Shown here: piece by piece, positions 11,085-22,500 of the stretch
Layout: the number at the start of each line of letters is the position of its first letter
Position numbering within the stretch: the first letter of the stretch is position 1
Source: Megaleporinus macrocephalus
Lineage: Eukaryota; Chordata; Actinopteri; Characiformes; Anostomidae
Length of the DNA stretch: 64,000 nt
Reading direction: 5' to 3'
NCBI GenBank assembly: GCA_021613375.1
Contig: CM038716.1
Coordinates: 9,437,766 to 9,501,765, forward strand
Program-made: the position numbers and the translations under genes
Notes under the pieces: model-generated
What the model was told of the DNA's origin: nothing
Database searches by the model: none
Seen by the model: the letters and a program-made list of their open reading frames with translations, nothing else

Positions 11085-12233
11085 CTCCCCACCAGAATCC
11101 GACTCCCAACCCAAATCCGACTCCCCAAAAGAATCTGACTCCTAACCCAAATCCGACTCCCCACCCAAATCCGACTCCCGACCCAAATCCGACTCCCCAC
11201 CAGAATCCGACTCCGAACCCAAATCCGACTCCCTACCAGAATCCGACTCCTAACCCAAATCCGACACCCCACCAGAATCCGACTCCCGACCCAAATCCGA
11301 CTCCCAACCCAAATCCGACTCCCAACCCAAATCTGACTCCTCACCAGAATCTGACTCCCAAACCAAATCCGACTCCCGACCCAAATCCGACTCCCAACCC
11401 AAATCTGACTCCTCACCAGAATCTGACTCCCAACCCAAATCCGACTCCCAACCCAAATCCGACTCCCAACCCAAATCTGACTCCTCACCAGAATCCAACT
11501 CCTCACCAGAATCCGACTCCTGACCCAAATCCGACTCCCCACCAGAATCCGGCTCCCAACACAAATCTGACTCCTCACCAGAATCTGACTCCTCACCAGA
11601 ATCCGACTCCCCACCAGAATCCGGCTCCCAACCCAAATCTGACTCCTCACCAGAATCTGACTCCTCACCAGAATCCGACTCCTCACCAGAATCCAACTCC
11701 CGACCCAAATCCGACTCCCCACCAGAATCCGACTCCCGACCCAAATCCAACTCCCAACCCAAATCTGACTCCTCACCAGAATCCGACTCCCGACCCTAAT
11801 CCGACTCCCAACCCAAATCCGACTCCCCACCAGAATCCAACTCCCCACCCAAATCTGACTCCCGACCCAAATCCGACTCCCAACCCAAATCCGACTCCCC
11901 ACCAGAATCCGACTCCCGACCCAAATCCGACACCCAACCCAAATCTGACTCCTCACCAGAATCCGACTCCCGACCCTAATCCGACTCCCAACCCAAATCC
12001 GACTCCCCACCAGAATCCAACTCCCCACCCAAATCTGACTCCCGACCCAAATCCGACTCCCAACCCAAATCCGACTCCCCACCAGAATCCGACTCCCTAC
12101 CCAAATCTGACTCCCAACCCAAATCTGACTTCTCACCAGAATCCGACTCTTCACCAGAATCCGACTCCTCACCAGAATCCGACTCCTCACCAGAATCTGA
12201 CTCCCAACCCAAATCCGACTCCCCACCAGAATC

Positions 12234-12235
<2 letters not shown>
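11085..12235. repeat. 18-bp minisatellite, about 64 units
   Basis: Units alternate between CCGACTCCCAACCCAAAT and CCGACTCCCCACCAGAAT types. Because 18 is divisible by three and the units lack stop codons, one plus frame (417 codons, NPTPNPNPTPHQ repeats) and minus frames of up to 416 codons (GSRIWVGS and SDSGEESDLGWE types) stay open. No start context, signal, domain or splice site supports translation. The main variable position is a CpG: CCGAC, CTGAC and CCAAC all occur. A block of 180 bp (10 units) is duplicated at about 11769 and 11949. Confidence 0.97.

Positions 12236-12298
<63 letters not shown>
12236..12298. repeat. (TA)n microsatellite, right border of the 18-bp array
   Basis: About 31 AT repeats begin immediately where the last 18-bp unit breaks off (ATCCGATATATA). 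The array is therefore sandwiched between two (TA)n tracts. Confidence 0.96.
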
Positions 12299-12304
<6 letters not shown>

Positions 12305-12950
12305 GTGTAATTAATTGCAGTACGAGTCTTGACTAAATTCATGGTGAAGAAAGCTACTGATGTGTTCATCGTGCCTTTCGCAACCAATGAGAATGTAGAA
12401 GAGCAGCAGGAACAATGTGATTGGTCAAAATCCGTGAGTGCTTCGTGAATCACGCTCTTGCACTTAAAAAGTTTGGTCTCGACTTTTGGCAGTAAAATAA
12501 CGCCATACATGACGCCATAAATCTCAACCGCTCAGATTCATCCAAACGCCCAGAGACTTGACTGGTGAGATCAGCGACCCAACCTGAACCCAACTGGACG
12601 ACCCGCCCTAAAGACAGAGGCTGAAACTGACTCGGAGCGCCGGCAGAATGTTCCCGTGGACGATACCCGAGTGTAACTCCTCCACCGATTTCATTAAAGC
12701 TCATCCATCCCTGCATGACTCGCCCCGTATAAATATAAATACCCTCAAATTAACCCCACAGTCACTACTTCATTCCACGTCTCTGACCGCAGGCGCTCCA
12801 CCCCTGACAGGGAGATCTGCAGCCGGACCAGAGGAAGGCCCTTCCCGCCGCGTTCACTTAGCCTTTAACCAAAGCTGCAACCTCCGGACAACAGCCCCTA
12901 GTCTGCTCTGCTTTCCCTGCGCTGGGCTGATGAGCCTTTGTGTGTGCATG
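12299..12950. other. unique sequence, no gene recognised
   Basis: Mixed-composition sequence with a minus frame at 12450-12716 and a plus frame at 12648-12968, neither with a recognisable domain. A TATA-like run, GTATAAATATAAATACC, lies near 12727-12743, but nothing downstream looks like a transcript start. I leave it unassigned. Confidence 0.45.
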
Positions 12951-13905
12951 CGTGTGAGAGAGAGATAGAGAGATCGAGGGAGAGGGGGGGATAGAGAGGG
13001 AGTGAGAGAGACAGAGAGGTAGTGACAGAGACAGGGAAAGAGACAGAGAGAGAGAAAGAGAAAGATAGACTCATGTACTGTATGTTATATGTGATATGGT
13101 TATGCCAATAAAACTTTTTGAAAGAGAAGGAGGGATGGAGAGAGAAAGAGGGAGAGAGCCAGAGATAGAGAAGGAGTGAGAGAGAGAGAGAGCCTGAGAT
13201 AGAGAGGGAGCGAGAGGGAGAGGAGGAGATAGAGAAGGAGTAAAAGAGAGAGAGACAGAGATAGAGAGGGAGTGAAAGAGAGAGAAAGAGACAGAGAGGA
13301 AGTGAGAGAGAGAGAAAGAGAGTGAATGAGAGGGAGAGAAAGAAACAGAGAGGGAGTGAGAGGGCAAGAGAGAGATAGGGAGTGTGAGAGAGAGACAGAG
13401 ATAGAGAGGGAGTGTGAGAGAGAGACAGAGAGGAAGTGAAATGTTAGAGAAAGAGATAGAGAGAGAAAGAGACAGAGATAGAGAGAGAAAGAGACAGAGA
13501 TAGAGAGAGAAAGAGACAGAGATAGAGAGAGAAAGAGACAGAGATAGAGAGGGAATGAGAGGGAGAGGAGGAGATAGAGAAGGAGTAAAAGAGAGAGAGA
13601 CAGAGATAGAGAGGGAGTGAAAAAGAGAGAAAGAGACAGAGAGGAAGTGAGAGGGCAAGAGAGAGATAGGGAGTGTGAGAGAGAGACAGAGAGGAAGTGA
13701 AATGTTAGAGAAAGAGATAGAGTGAGAAAGAGACAGAGATAGAGAGAGAGTGAGAGGGACAGAAAGACAGAGATAGAGAGGGAGTGAGAGGGACAGAAAG
13801 ACAGAGATAGAGAGGGAGTGAGAGAGATAGAGAGAGAGAAGTAAAAGAGAGAGAAAGGGAATGAGAGAGGGAGAGACAGAGAGAGAATGGCAGTAAGAGG
13901 GAGTG

Positions 13906-13936
<31 letters not shown>

Positions 13937-15443
13937 TGGAGAGAGAGAGACAAAGGGAGACAGTTTGTGTAAGAGAGAGGGACAGTGAGAGAGAGACAAA
14001 GAGGGAGTGAGCGAGAGAGACAGAGAGGGAGGTAAAAGAGACAAAAGGGAATGAGAGAGGGAGAGACAGAGAGAGAATGACAGTAAGAAGGAGTGAGAAA
14101 GAGAGAGAGAGAAAGAGATGGAGAGAGAGAGTGAGACAAAGGGAGACAGTTTGTGTGAGAGTGAGACAGAGATAGAGAGGTCTCACTACCTCTCTTTCGA
14201 GAGAGCGAAAGCGAGTGTGTGAGAGAGTAAGAGATCGACAGAGATAGAATGACAGGAAGAGGGAGTGAGAAAGAGAGAGAGATGGAGAGCGATAGAGAGA
14301 GGCAGTGTGTGAGAGAAAGAGACACACAGAGAGAGAGACTGAGAGACAGAGAATGACAGTAAGAGGGAGAGAGACAGAGAAAGATAGACTCATGTACTGT
14401 ATGTACATGAGAGAAAGAGAGGGAGAGAGCCAGAGATAGAGAGGGAGTAAGAGGAAGAGAAAGAGATAGAGAAGGAGTAAAAGAGAGAGAGACAGAGATA
14501 GAGAAGGAGTGAGAGAGAGAGAGCCTGAGATAGAGATGGAGTGAGAGGGAGAGGAGAAGATAGAGAAGGAGTGAAAGAGAGAAAGACAGAGATAAAGAGG
14601 GAGTGAAAGAGAGAGAAAGAGACAGAGAGGAAGTGAGAGGGAGAGAAAGAGATAGAGAGGGAGAGGGAGTGTGAGAGAGAGACAGAGAGGGAATGAGAGG
14701 GAGAGAAAGAAACAGAGAGGGAGTGAGAGGGCAAGAGAGAGATAGAGAGGGAGTGTGAGAGAGAGACAGAGAGGAAGTGAAATGTAGAGAAAGAGATAGA
14801 GAAAGTGTGAGAGAAAGACAGTGACAGAGAGGGAGTGAGAGAGAGAGAAAGACAGAGAGAGAGAGTGAGAGATAGAGTGAAAGAGAGTGTGAGACAGAGA
14901 GAGAGAAGTAAAAGGGAGAGAAAGGGAATGAGAGAGGGAGAGACAGAGAGAATGACAGTGAGAGGGAGTGAGAAAGACAGAGAGAGAGACAAAGGGAGAC
15001 AGTTTGTGTAAGAGAGAGAGACAGTGAGAGAGAGACAAAGAGGGAGTGAGCGAGAGAGACAGAGAGGGAGGTAAAAGAGAGAAAAGGGAATGAGAGAGGG
15101 AGAGACAGAGAGAGAATGACAGTAAGAGGGAGTGAGAAAGCGAGAGAGAGAAAGAGATGGAGAGAGAGAGTGAGACAAAGGTAGACAGTTTGTGTGAGAG
15201 TGAGACAGAGACAGAGATAGAGAGGTCTCACTACCTCTCTTTCGAGAGAGAGCGAAAGCGAGTGTGTGAGAGAGTAAGAGATCGACAGGGATAGAATGAC
15301 AGGAAGAGGGAGTGAGAAAGAGAGAGAGAGGCAGTGTGTGAGAGAAAGAGACACACAGAGAGAGAGACTGAGAGACAGAGAATGACAGTAAGAGGGAGAG
15401 AGACAGAGAGAGGGAGTGAGAGAGAGAGAGAGAGAGGTAGAAT
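12951..15443. repeat. polypurine (GA)-rich satellite
   Basis: About 2.5 kb is almost pure purine on the plus strand, built of GAGAGA, GACAGAGATAGAGAGGGAG and AAAGAGA blocks without one fixed period. Large pieces are duplicated: a marker TCTCACTACC followed by a hairpin occurs at 14181 and 15225 (1044 bp apart), and ACTCATGTACTGTATGT occurs near 13069 and 14388 (1319 bp apart). Long minus-strand frames of up to 655 codons rich in LSLSLS, SHSLS and FLSLS result from the composition alone. Perfect polypurine tracts of this length can form triplex (H-DNA) structures; this is inference. Confidence 0.95.
13066..13125 (+). mobile_element. possible LINE 3-prime tail inside the polypurine block
   Basis: The only non-purine island in this part reads ACTCATGTACTGTATGTTAT, then GTGATATGGTTATGCC, then AATAAAACTTTTTGAA. 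ATGCCAATAAA followed by CTTTTTGAA is typical of the 3-prime ends of L2-like LINEs in fish and includes a polyadenylation signal at 13107-13112. A shorter copy of its first part recurs at 14388-14407. Truncated tails like this are short, so the call is tentative. Confidence 0.4.
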
Positions 15444-15805
15444 ATCTTCGGGGAGATGAGAAGATAATTGCGTGTGTACTAAACGGGAGAAAAATGATTT
15501 AATAAGACTAAATAGTTTCTTGGAAGCGATTACGTCCAGACACACCACACGGCAGAGGAGCATGACGACCCAGCGGGGAGAAGGAGACGCAGGCAAATGG
15601 AAGTTTTACAGGCTGTAATTGCGCCTACATGGAGCAATCACTGCTCCAGAGTGTTTCTACCTCAGGTTTTCCTTTCATAGCTCCTTAGCCTCAACAGGCT
15701 CCGCAGCGAAACCGGACCAGCGTGGATGTAGTGGGAAGAATGGAAAAACCCTAAACTTCCAAACCAGGCGTATCTTTTTTCTCTTTGCCAACCTGCTCAC
15801 TAGAG
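15444..15805. other. unique sequence, nothing recognised
   Basis: The end of the purine block grades into ordinary sequence. A 108-codon plus frame from 15619 and a minus frame down from 15596 have no recognisable domain and run into repeats. Confidence 0.45.
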
Positions 15806-16110
15806 TGCAGTCAAGTTTTATTTATTTATTTGTTTATTTATTTACTTACAACACACCTGGTCCCAAAACAGCTTTCCAGAAAACCCGTGTCCCCAATGAG
15901 CAAACCAGGGAGCAAGAGGAAGAACCTCGAGAGGAACCAGACTAAAAAGAGGGAGCCCACCCTCCTCTGGTCCTCACAAAAAGAATTAGAGCTGGAATTA
16001 TATCCAGTATTTAATGTGGAGATGAAGAGTCCCATCACAATAGCAGTGAACACCAGCTCAGTGGTTGTGAGGCAGGAGAAGAAACGACTGATTGGTTTGT
16101 GAACGCAGGA
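15806..16110 (+). mobile_element. interspersed fish repeat with ATTT tract, class unknown
   Basis: After a (TTTA)n tract at about 15817-15846 comes ACACCTGGTCCCAAAACAG, CCCAATGAGCAAACCAGGGAG, CGAGAGGAACCAGACTAAAA and GGGAGCCCACCCTCCTCTGG. I recall this series as a frequent interspersed repeat in fish genomes, but I cannot state its class. The 105-108-codon frames across it are by-products. Confidence 0.45.
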
Positions 16111-16339
16111 GAAGAAGCGTCTGTGATTAATTAAGCAGGACCCTCGGGGGATCCAGCGTCAGACAGCTAATATAAACACAATGTTAGAAACATTATCAGC
16201 CTGCACAAGCTGTATTATTATGTTCCCTTGGCAACCATATACGCCCACACCATAACACTACCACCACCATGCTTCACTGATGAGCAGCTCCGTCTTTTCT
16301 CCATACTCCTCACATCCCATCATTCTGGTATGAGTGGAT

Positions 16340-16600
16340 CTAGAATTTAGAATTTAGTACTATTAACTCTTTGTGTTTGAGGAATGTGACCTTCACATGT
16401 AACCCACATACACACACTAGTGAACACACACACTAGTGAACACACACACTAGGGGGAATTAGTGAGCACGTTGCCTGGAGTGGTGGGCAGCACTATCCAC
16501 AGTGCCTTGGGAGCAGTTGGGGGTTAGGTATCTGACTCAAGGGCTCTCCAGTTGTCAGTACAGGGATTCGAACCAGCAACCTTCCAGTCACGACTGTATT
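16340..16600 (-). mobile_element. tRNA-derived SINE, minus strand
   Basis: On the minus strand GGAAGGTTGCTGGTTCGAAT then CCC contains a polymerase III B box (GGTTCGAATCC). It is followed by GAGTCAGATACCTAACCCCC, AACTGCTCCCAAGG, GTGGATAGTGCTGCCC and a CACTAGTGTGTGTGTT tail repeated two or three times. The order matches the SINE at 28585-29605 on the other strand. The tail continues into GTGGGTTACATGTGAAGGTC. The A box is not clear, so transcription is unlikely. Confidence 0.75.
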
Positions 16601-17051
16601 TGACTGCCTTTGATCTGTTCATATGGTGTGGTTTCAGAACTGTACAGGCCTTTTTTCAATGTTTTTGATTAACTCAAATTGAATATTTGGGGCCAGCATT
16701 GGAGGTACGATGGGTAGCGCCTGGTGGGATAGGTTTCAGAACCTCCCGCAACCCAGAAGGCTTTAAAGATGAATGAATTAATAACCCTGTATTCCTTTGT
16801 ATTAACTCTAGTGATGGTTGGCTTTGACACATATACACCAACCTGTTCTTGGTTGACTGATGTGATGGCTTCTGCCATCCATCACAGTTCTTTTAATGGT
16901 TTTCTGGGCCTGTTTTGGTGTTCCTGGGCTCACCAGCGCCCTCTGTCTGTTTAGGAAGTATACCATATAGTTGATATGGGCACGCCTAATGTTCTCATTA
17001 TCTCAGTAATGGATGTGTACTCGTTTTTCAGCGTAATGATGGTTGGCGTTA
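16601..17051. other. unique sequence with a short interspersed-repeat remnant
   Basis: Around 16715-16775 the text GGTGGGATAGGTTTCAGAAC and CCTCCCGCAACCC resembles the end of the widespread fish repeat also present, inverted, at 48985-49390. The rest (to 17051) contains chance frames on both strands and no recognisable gene. Confidence 0.4.
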
Positions 17052-18084
17052 CCAGACATGGGACCAAGTCACTAAGTTGCAAGTAACAAGTAAGTCTCAA
17101 CTCTTGACAATCAAGTCCCGGGTCAAGTCCCAAGTCTTAAACTTTGAGTCATTTCAGTATTTAACACAATTGATGCAGTTGATTAGTAGTATATTAAACG
17201 GACATTAATATAACATTAATGTTTTTAAAGTTTATATTATAACAAAAATAACTTGCATATGAAATTAGATCATTTAAGCAGTTCTTACAGTTCTTTGTGC
17301 AACAAAGTTTGAAGTGGTTGCAGGTCCAGCTGTGATTTTGACTCCACATGTCCTGCATGTTGCAGTTCTTTTTCTCCTTGTCTCCACACAAATTCAACAC
17401 TGGTGCCCCCCAAAGCTTCCCGTGATTGGCTGCAGAACTTCATTTGTTGCTAGGTTACAAGTAAACTGAGCGGCGCAGCTCAGCTCCCTAGCGTTACAGC
17501 ACCATTTTATAGAAATTGATCCATTTATGTGTCAGTTTTCCTTATTTATTATGTTAAAATAATAAAATATGGTTGAAATATGGTTGAAATAATGTCCGTT
17601 GCTGTTTCAATGTTGAAACAACGTTGAATCAACGTAATGTCTTCAACATGCCGCCTTTTGAAGCACTTCATTACATTTATACGTATAAAGAAAAATAATA
17701 AAGTTGTTAATTTTTCATCATAGCATACAGTTTCTTTCCTCTCCCATAGAACTTTGAGCATCCCGAATGTGAGCTATGGTTTGTTCAAGGTTGAAAGACT
17801 GACGTTGAAACAACATTGATATTCACGCTATTTTCCATGACAACACTGGGGCGGCCATCTTTATTTACTTTGTGTTAGAACGTTCGGTGCGACTGTGGAC
17901 ACGTTGATACTAATTACAAGCAAAACAACAACAAACATATAAAACACTAGAATAACATGTTCAGTTAGAGGGAGTCAGTAATTGGAAGAAGAGGAAAACT
18001 TGGTTTGAACTACAGAGTTACGAACACAGCACATAAAGATCAGAGTGTTGGGGGGCCGCCTTCTAAAGAAGACCACCTGCGTCT

Positions 18085-18264
18085 ATGACTGAGGCTCTAA
18101 ATTTAAAACCTCCACCCAAACCTCCGTATGTCTGCTTTTACCATTCTGTGGAGGAGAACCAGCTCCAGAGCTTCCTTATCCAGAGAACTGTCTCGCTTAT
18201 GAAGCTCCGAGGAAGCAGACGTGTCGGTGCTGGTGAGTCTATCAGTTCAGTAACTGTTTTCTGA
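18085..18264 (+). CDS. 59-codon exon-like frame of unknown function
   Basis: An ATG at 18085 opens 59 codons to a TGA at 18262-18264. The product begins MTEALNLKPPPKPPYVCFYH and is balanced in composition, unlike the low-complexity frames elsewhere in the window. At 18233 the frame meets CTG/GTGAGT, a near-perfect splice donor, so it could be a first coding exon of 148 bp. It lies between the arms of the inverted-repeat element at 17052-18901 and may be a remnant of that element. I recognise no domain, see no matching acceptor or second exon, and rate it as speculative. Confidence 0.2.
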   Translation: MTEALNLKPPPKPPYVCFYHSVEENQLQSFLIQRTVSLMKLRGSRRVGAGESISSVTVF

Positions 18265-18508
18265 TCAGTGTCCACCGCGCTAGGCTATCTGGACTGTAAC
18301 TAACACCCACGCAGAGCGGCTCGGGCAGCTGCTGGACTTGGGTTTAACCGGCTTTCAGAAATATAAACTCACCGTCTGTGTGTAGGAGGACACGCCCACC
18401 TTCCCACTGTGCAGGTACTGATACGCTTCAGTACTTTAATAGTTTTTCATTACTGAACCGTCTACACCTTCCGAGAGTACAGAGTAATTAAACATGTCTC
18501 CATAAGCA

Positions 18509-18682
18509 ACCTCAGACCACCTTCTCATATCACCCACCCACTGTGTTATTAACCTCAGACCACCTTCTCATATAACCCACCACTGTGTTATTAACCTCAG
18601 ACCACCTTCTCATATCACCCACCTACTGTGTTATTAACCTCAGACCACCTTCTCATATCATCCACCCACTGTGTTAGTAACC
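18509..18682. repeat. 43-bp tandem repeat, 4 copies
   Basis: Four units share AACCTCAGACCACCTTCTCA followed by TATCACCCACCCACTGTGTTATT, with single-base changes and one 1-bp loss. They sit inside the putative DNA element at 17052-18901. Confidence 0.95.
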
Positions 18683-18901
18683 TTGGAGGAGACAGTGTTG
18701 TCCCATTAGAACTTCTTACTGTCTCTCTGGTCTCCTCCCATGTAACTGTATTCATTTTGGTTAGCTGAGCGGAAGTTCTAACACAAAGGCGAAACAAACA
18801 CACGCTTGAAAGTGGGTGTGGCCAAATATGGTGAATATCAACGCTGATTCACTTTTTAAGTCACAAGTCATCAGTTTAGTGACTCGAGACCACATGTCTG
18901 G

Positions 18902-19536
18902 GCTTTACTGAGAAAAGCTTTTGGAGCTTCATGTTGAGTGTTAACAGCAACAGATTTCCAATGCAAGTTTCCCACCACACTGTCCAACCAGTTTAGACGT
19001 ATATATCCTCACATTACAGCTAAAAGTCTTCACTTTCAGCTCATATTCACTATTTAATTTAATCTCTAATAGACTAGACACCTAAAATAATATCCTTTCA
19101 CCTCCATGTCAAGAATGCCCTGCAGGCTGTTTTCAAACCTGTACAGCACTTAATATCACAGCCTGAACACGAAGAACAGGTTTAGGTTTCTGTTAGTTCC
19201 AACGGTTTGTTTCACATTCTCTTGCCTTGTTTCTCTTCGTCAATCAAACACATCCATCCTTCCCCCTCATATGTACCTAAAGTGTCTAAATTCCGTTACC
19301 AGTGTAATTGAGCTGATGAAGCTTCAGGAATATCTGAATGGAGGAATCAGGTGGATCTGATTAGAGCTGCAATAAAACTCAACAGGAGAAACAGCAGGAG
19401 CTCCACTCACTAACGCAGCACACTGAACACATTTAATCAAACGCTGTTGTTAACGGCGTTCTGTAGGTGGTCGTTCCGCCAACACAGTGGAACCAATCTG
19501 GTTATATACCTGATTAATATCATCACATATATACAT
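18902..19536. other. unique sequence, no gene recognised
   Basis: Ordinary composition without repeats or useful open frames. The last part, ATACCTGATTAATATC, leads directly into the 25-bp array. Confidence 0.5.
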
Positions 19537-22500
19537 AAACTACCAGCTAAACGTTTTAATACACTACCAGCCAAACGATGTAGATACACTACCAGCTAAA
19601 CGTTTTAGATACACTTCCAGCCAAACGTTTTAGATACACTTCCAGCCAAACGTTTTAGATACACTACCAGTCAAACGTTTTAGAAACACTACCAGACAAA
19701 CGTTTTAGTACACTACCAGTCAAACGTTTTAGTACACTACCAGTCAAACGTTTTAGATACACTACCAGCTAAACGTTTTAGATACACTACCAGCCAAACG
19801 TTTTAGATCACTACCAGTCAAACGTTTTAGATACACTACCAGACAAACGTTTTAGATCACTACCAGTCAAACGTTTTAGATACACTACCAGACAAACGTT
19901 TTAGATACACTACCAGTCAAACCTTTTAGATACACTACCAGACAAACGTTTTAGATACACTACCAGTCAAACGTTTTAGTACACTACCAGCCAAACGTTT
20001 TAGATACACTACCAGCCAAACGTTTTAGATACACTACCAGTCAAACGTTTTAGATACACTACCAGCTAAACGTTTTAGATACACTACCAGCTAAAGGTTT
20101 TAGATACACTACCAGCTAAAGGTTTTAGATACACCACCAGCCAAACGTTTTAGATACACTACCAGTCAAACGTTTTAGATACACTACCAGACAAATGTTT
20201 TAGTACACTACCAGCCAAACGTTTTAGATACACTACCAGCTAAACGTTTTAGATACACTACCAGTCAAACGTTTTAGATACACTACCAGTCAAACGTTTT
20301 AGATACACTACCAGCCAAACGTTTTAGATACACTACCAGTTTAACGTTTTAGATACACTACCAGCCAAACGTTTTAGATACACTACCAGCCAAACGTTTT
20401 AGATACACTACCAGTCAATCGTTTTAGTTACACTACCAGTCAAACGTTTTAGATACACTACCAGTCAAACGTTTTAGTACACTACCAGTCAAACGTTTTA
20501 GATACACTACCAGTCAAACGTTTTAGATACACTACCAGCCAAACGTTTTAGATACACTACCAGCCAAACGTTTTAGTTACACTACCAGCTAAACGTTTTA
20601 GATACACTACCAGTCAAACGTTTTAGATACACTACCAGCCAAACGTTTTAGATACACTACCAGTCAAACGTTTTAGATACACTACCAGTCAAACGTTTTA
20701 GATACACTACCAGCCAAACGTTTTAGATACACTACCAGTCAAACGTTTTAGTACACTACCAGCCAAACGTTTTAGATACACTACCAGTCAAACGTTTTAG
20801 ATACACTACCAGTCAAACGTTTTAGATACACTACCAGTCAAACGTTTTAGATACACTACCAGCTAAACGTTTTAGATACACTACCAGTCAAACGTTTTAG
20901 ATACACTACCAGTCAAACGTTTTAGTACACTACCAGTCAAACGTTTTAGATACACTACCAGCTAAACGTTTTAGTACACTACCAGCTAAACGTTTTACTA
21001 CACTACCAGCTAAACGTTTTTTCTACACTACCAGTCAAACGTTTTAGTACACTACCAGCTAAATGTTTTAGATACACTACCAGCTAAATGTTTTAGATAC
21101 ACTACCAGCTAAATGTTTTAGATACACTACCAGCTAAATGTTTTAGTACACTACCAGCTAAATGTTTTAGCACACTACCAGCTAAATGTTTTAGATACAC
21201 TGCCAGCTAAATGTTTTAGCACACTACCAGCTAAATGTTTTAGATACACTACCAGCTAAATGTTTTAGATACACTACCAGTCAAACGTTTTAGATACACT
21301 ACCAGTCAAACGTTTTAGTACACTACCAGCTAAATGTTTTAGATACACTACCAGCTAAATGTTTTAGATACACTGCCAGCTAAATGTTTTAGCACACTAC
21401 CAGCTAAATGTTTTAGATACACTACCCGCCAAACGTTTTAGATACACTACCAGCTAAATGTTTTAGATACACTACCAGTCAAACGTTTTAGATACACTAC
21501 CAGTCAAACGTTTTAGTACACTACCAGCTAAATGTTTTAGATACACTACCAGCCAAACGTTTTAGATACACTACCAGTCAATCGTTTTAGTTACACTACC
21601 AGTCAAACGTTTTAGATACACTACCAGTCAAACGTTTTAGTACACTACCAGTCAAACGTTTTAGATACACTACCAGTCAAACGTTTTAGATACACTACCA
21701 GCCAAACGTTTTAGATACACTACCAGCCAAACGTTTTAGTTACACTACCAGCTAAACGTTTTAGATACACTACCAGTCAAACGTTTTAGATACACTACCA
21801 GCCAAACGTTTTAGATACACTACCAGTCAAACGTTTTAGTACACTACCAGTCAAACGTTTTAGATACACTACCAGCCAAACGTTTTAGATACACTACCAG
21901 TCAAACGTTTTAGTACACTACCAGCCAAACGTTTTAGATACACTACCAGTCAAACGTTTTAGATACACTACCAGTCAAACGTTTTAGATACACTACCAGT
22001 CAAACGTTTTAGATACACTACCAGCTAAACGTTTTAGATACACTACCAGTCAAACGTTTTAGATACACTACCAGTCAAACGTTTTAGTACACTACCAGTC
22101 AAACGTTTTAGATACACTACCAGCTAAACGTTTTAGTACACTACCAGCTAAACGTTTTACTACACTACCAGCTAAACGTTTTTTCTACACTACCAGTCAA
22201 ACGTTTTAGTACACTACCAGCTAAATGTTTTAGATACACTACCAGCTAAATGTTTTAGATACACTACCAGCTAAATGTTTTAGATACACTACCAGCTAAA
22301 TGTTTTAGTACACTACCAGCTAAATGTTTTAGCACACTACCAGCTAAATGTTTTAGATACACTGCCAGCTAAATGTTTTAGCACACTACCAGCTAAATGT
22401 TTTAGATACACTACCAGCTAAATGTTTTAGATACACTACCAGTCAAACGTTTTAGATACACTACCAGTCAAACGTTTTAGTACACTACCAGCTAAATGTT

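Larger units (their letters stand above)
17052..18901. mobile_element. putative inverted-repeat DNA transposon, about 1.85 kb
   Basis: The left end begins CCAGACATGGGACCAAGTC; the right end, read on the opposite strand, begins CCAGACATGTGGTCTCGAG, and both go on with AGTCACTAA. A second matching pair lies further in: GATATTCACGC ... TTTGTGTTAGAACGTTC near 17818-17885 and, inverted, GAAGTTCTAACACAAA ... GTGAATATCAACG near 18772-18842. The left arm is longer because about 700 bp separates its two matching parts. I cannot see a clear target-site duplication. The interior holds a small exon-like frame and a 43-bp tandem repeat. No transposase motif is visible, so it is probably non-autonomous. 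Confidence 0.5.

Noticed and set aside
12727..12743. TATA box at GTATAAATATAAATACC as a promoter
   Set aside because: AT-rich words like this are common here; no initiator, downstream exon or GC-rich promoter context accompanies it.
13071..15354. Minus-strand frames of 262 to 655 codons rich in Leu and Ser
   Set aside because: They consist of LSLSLS-type repeats from a GA-rich tract, are open in several frames at once, and show no signal, domain or splice structure.
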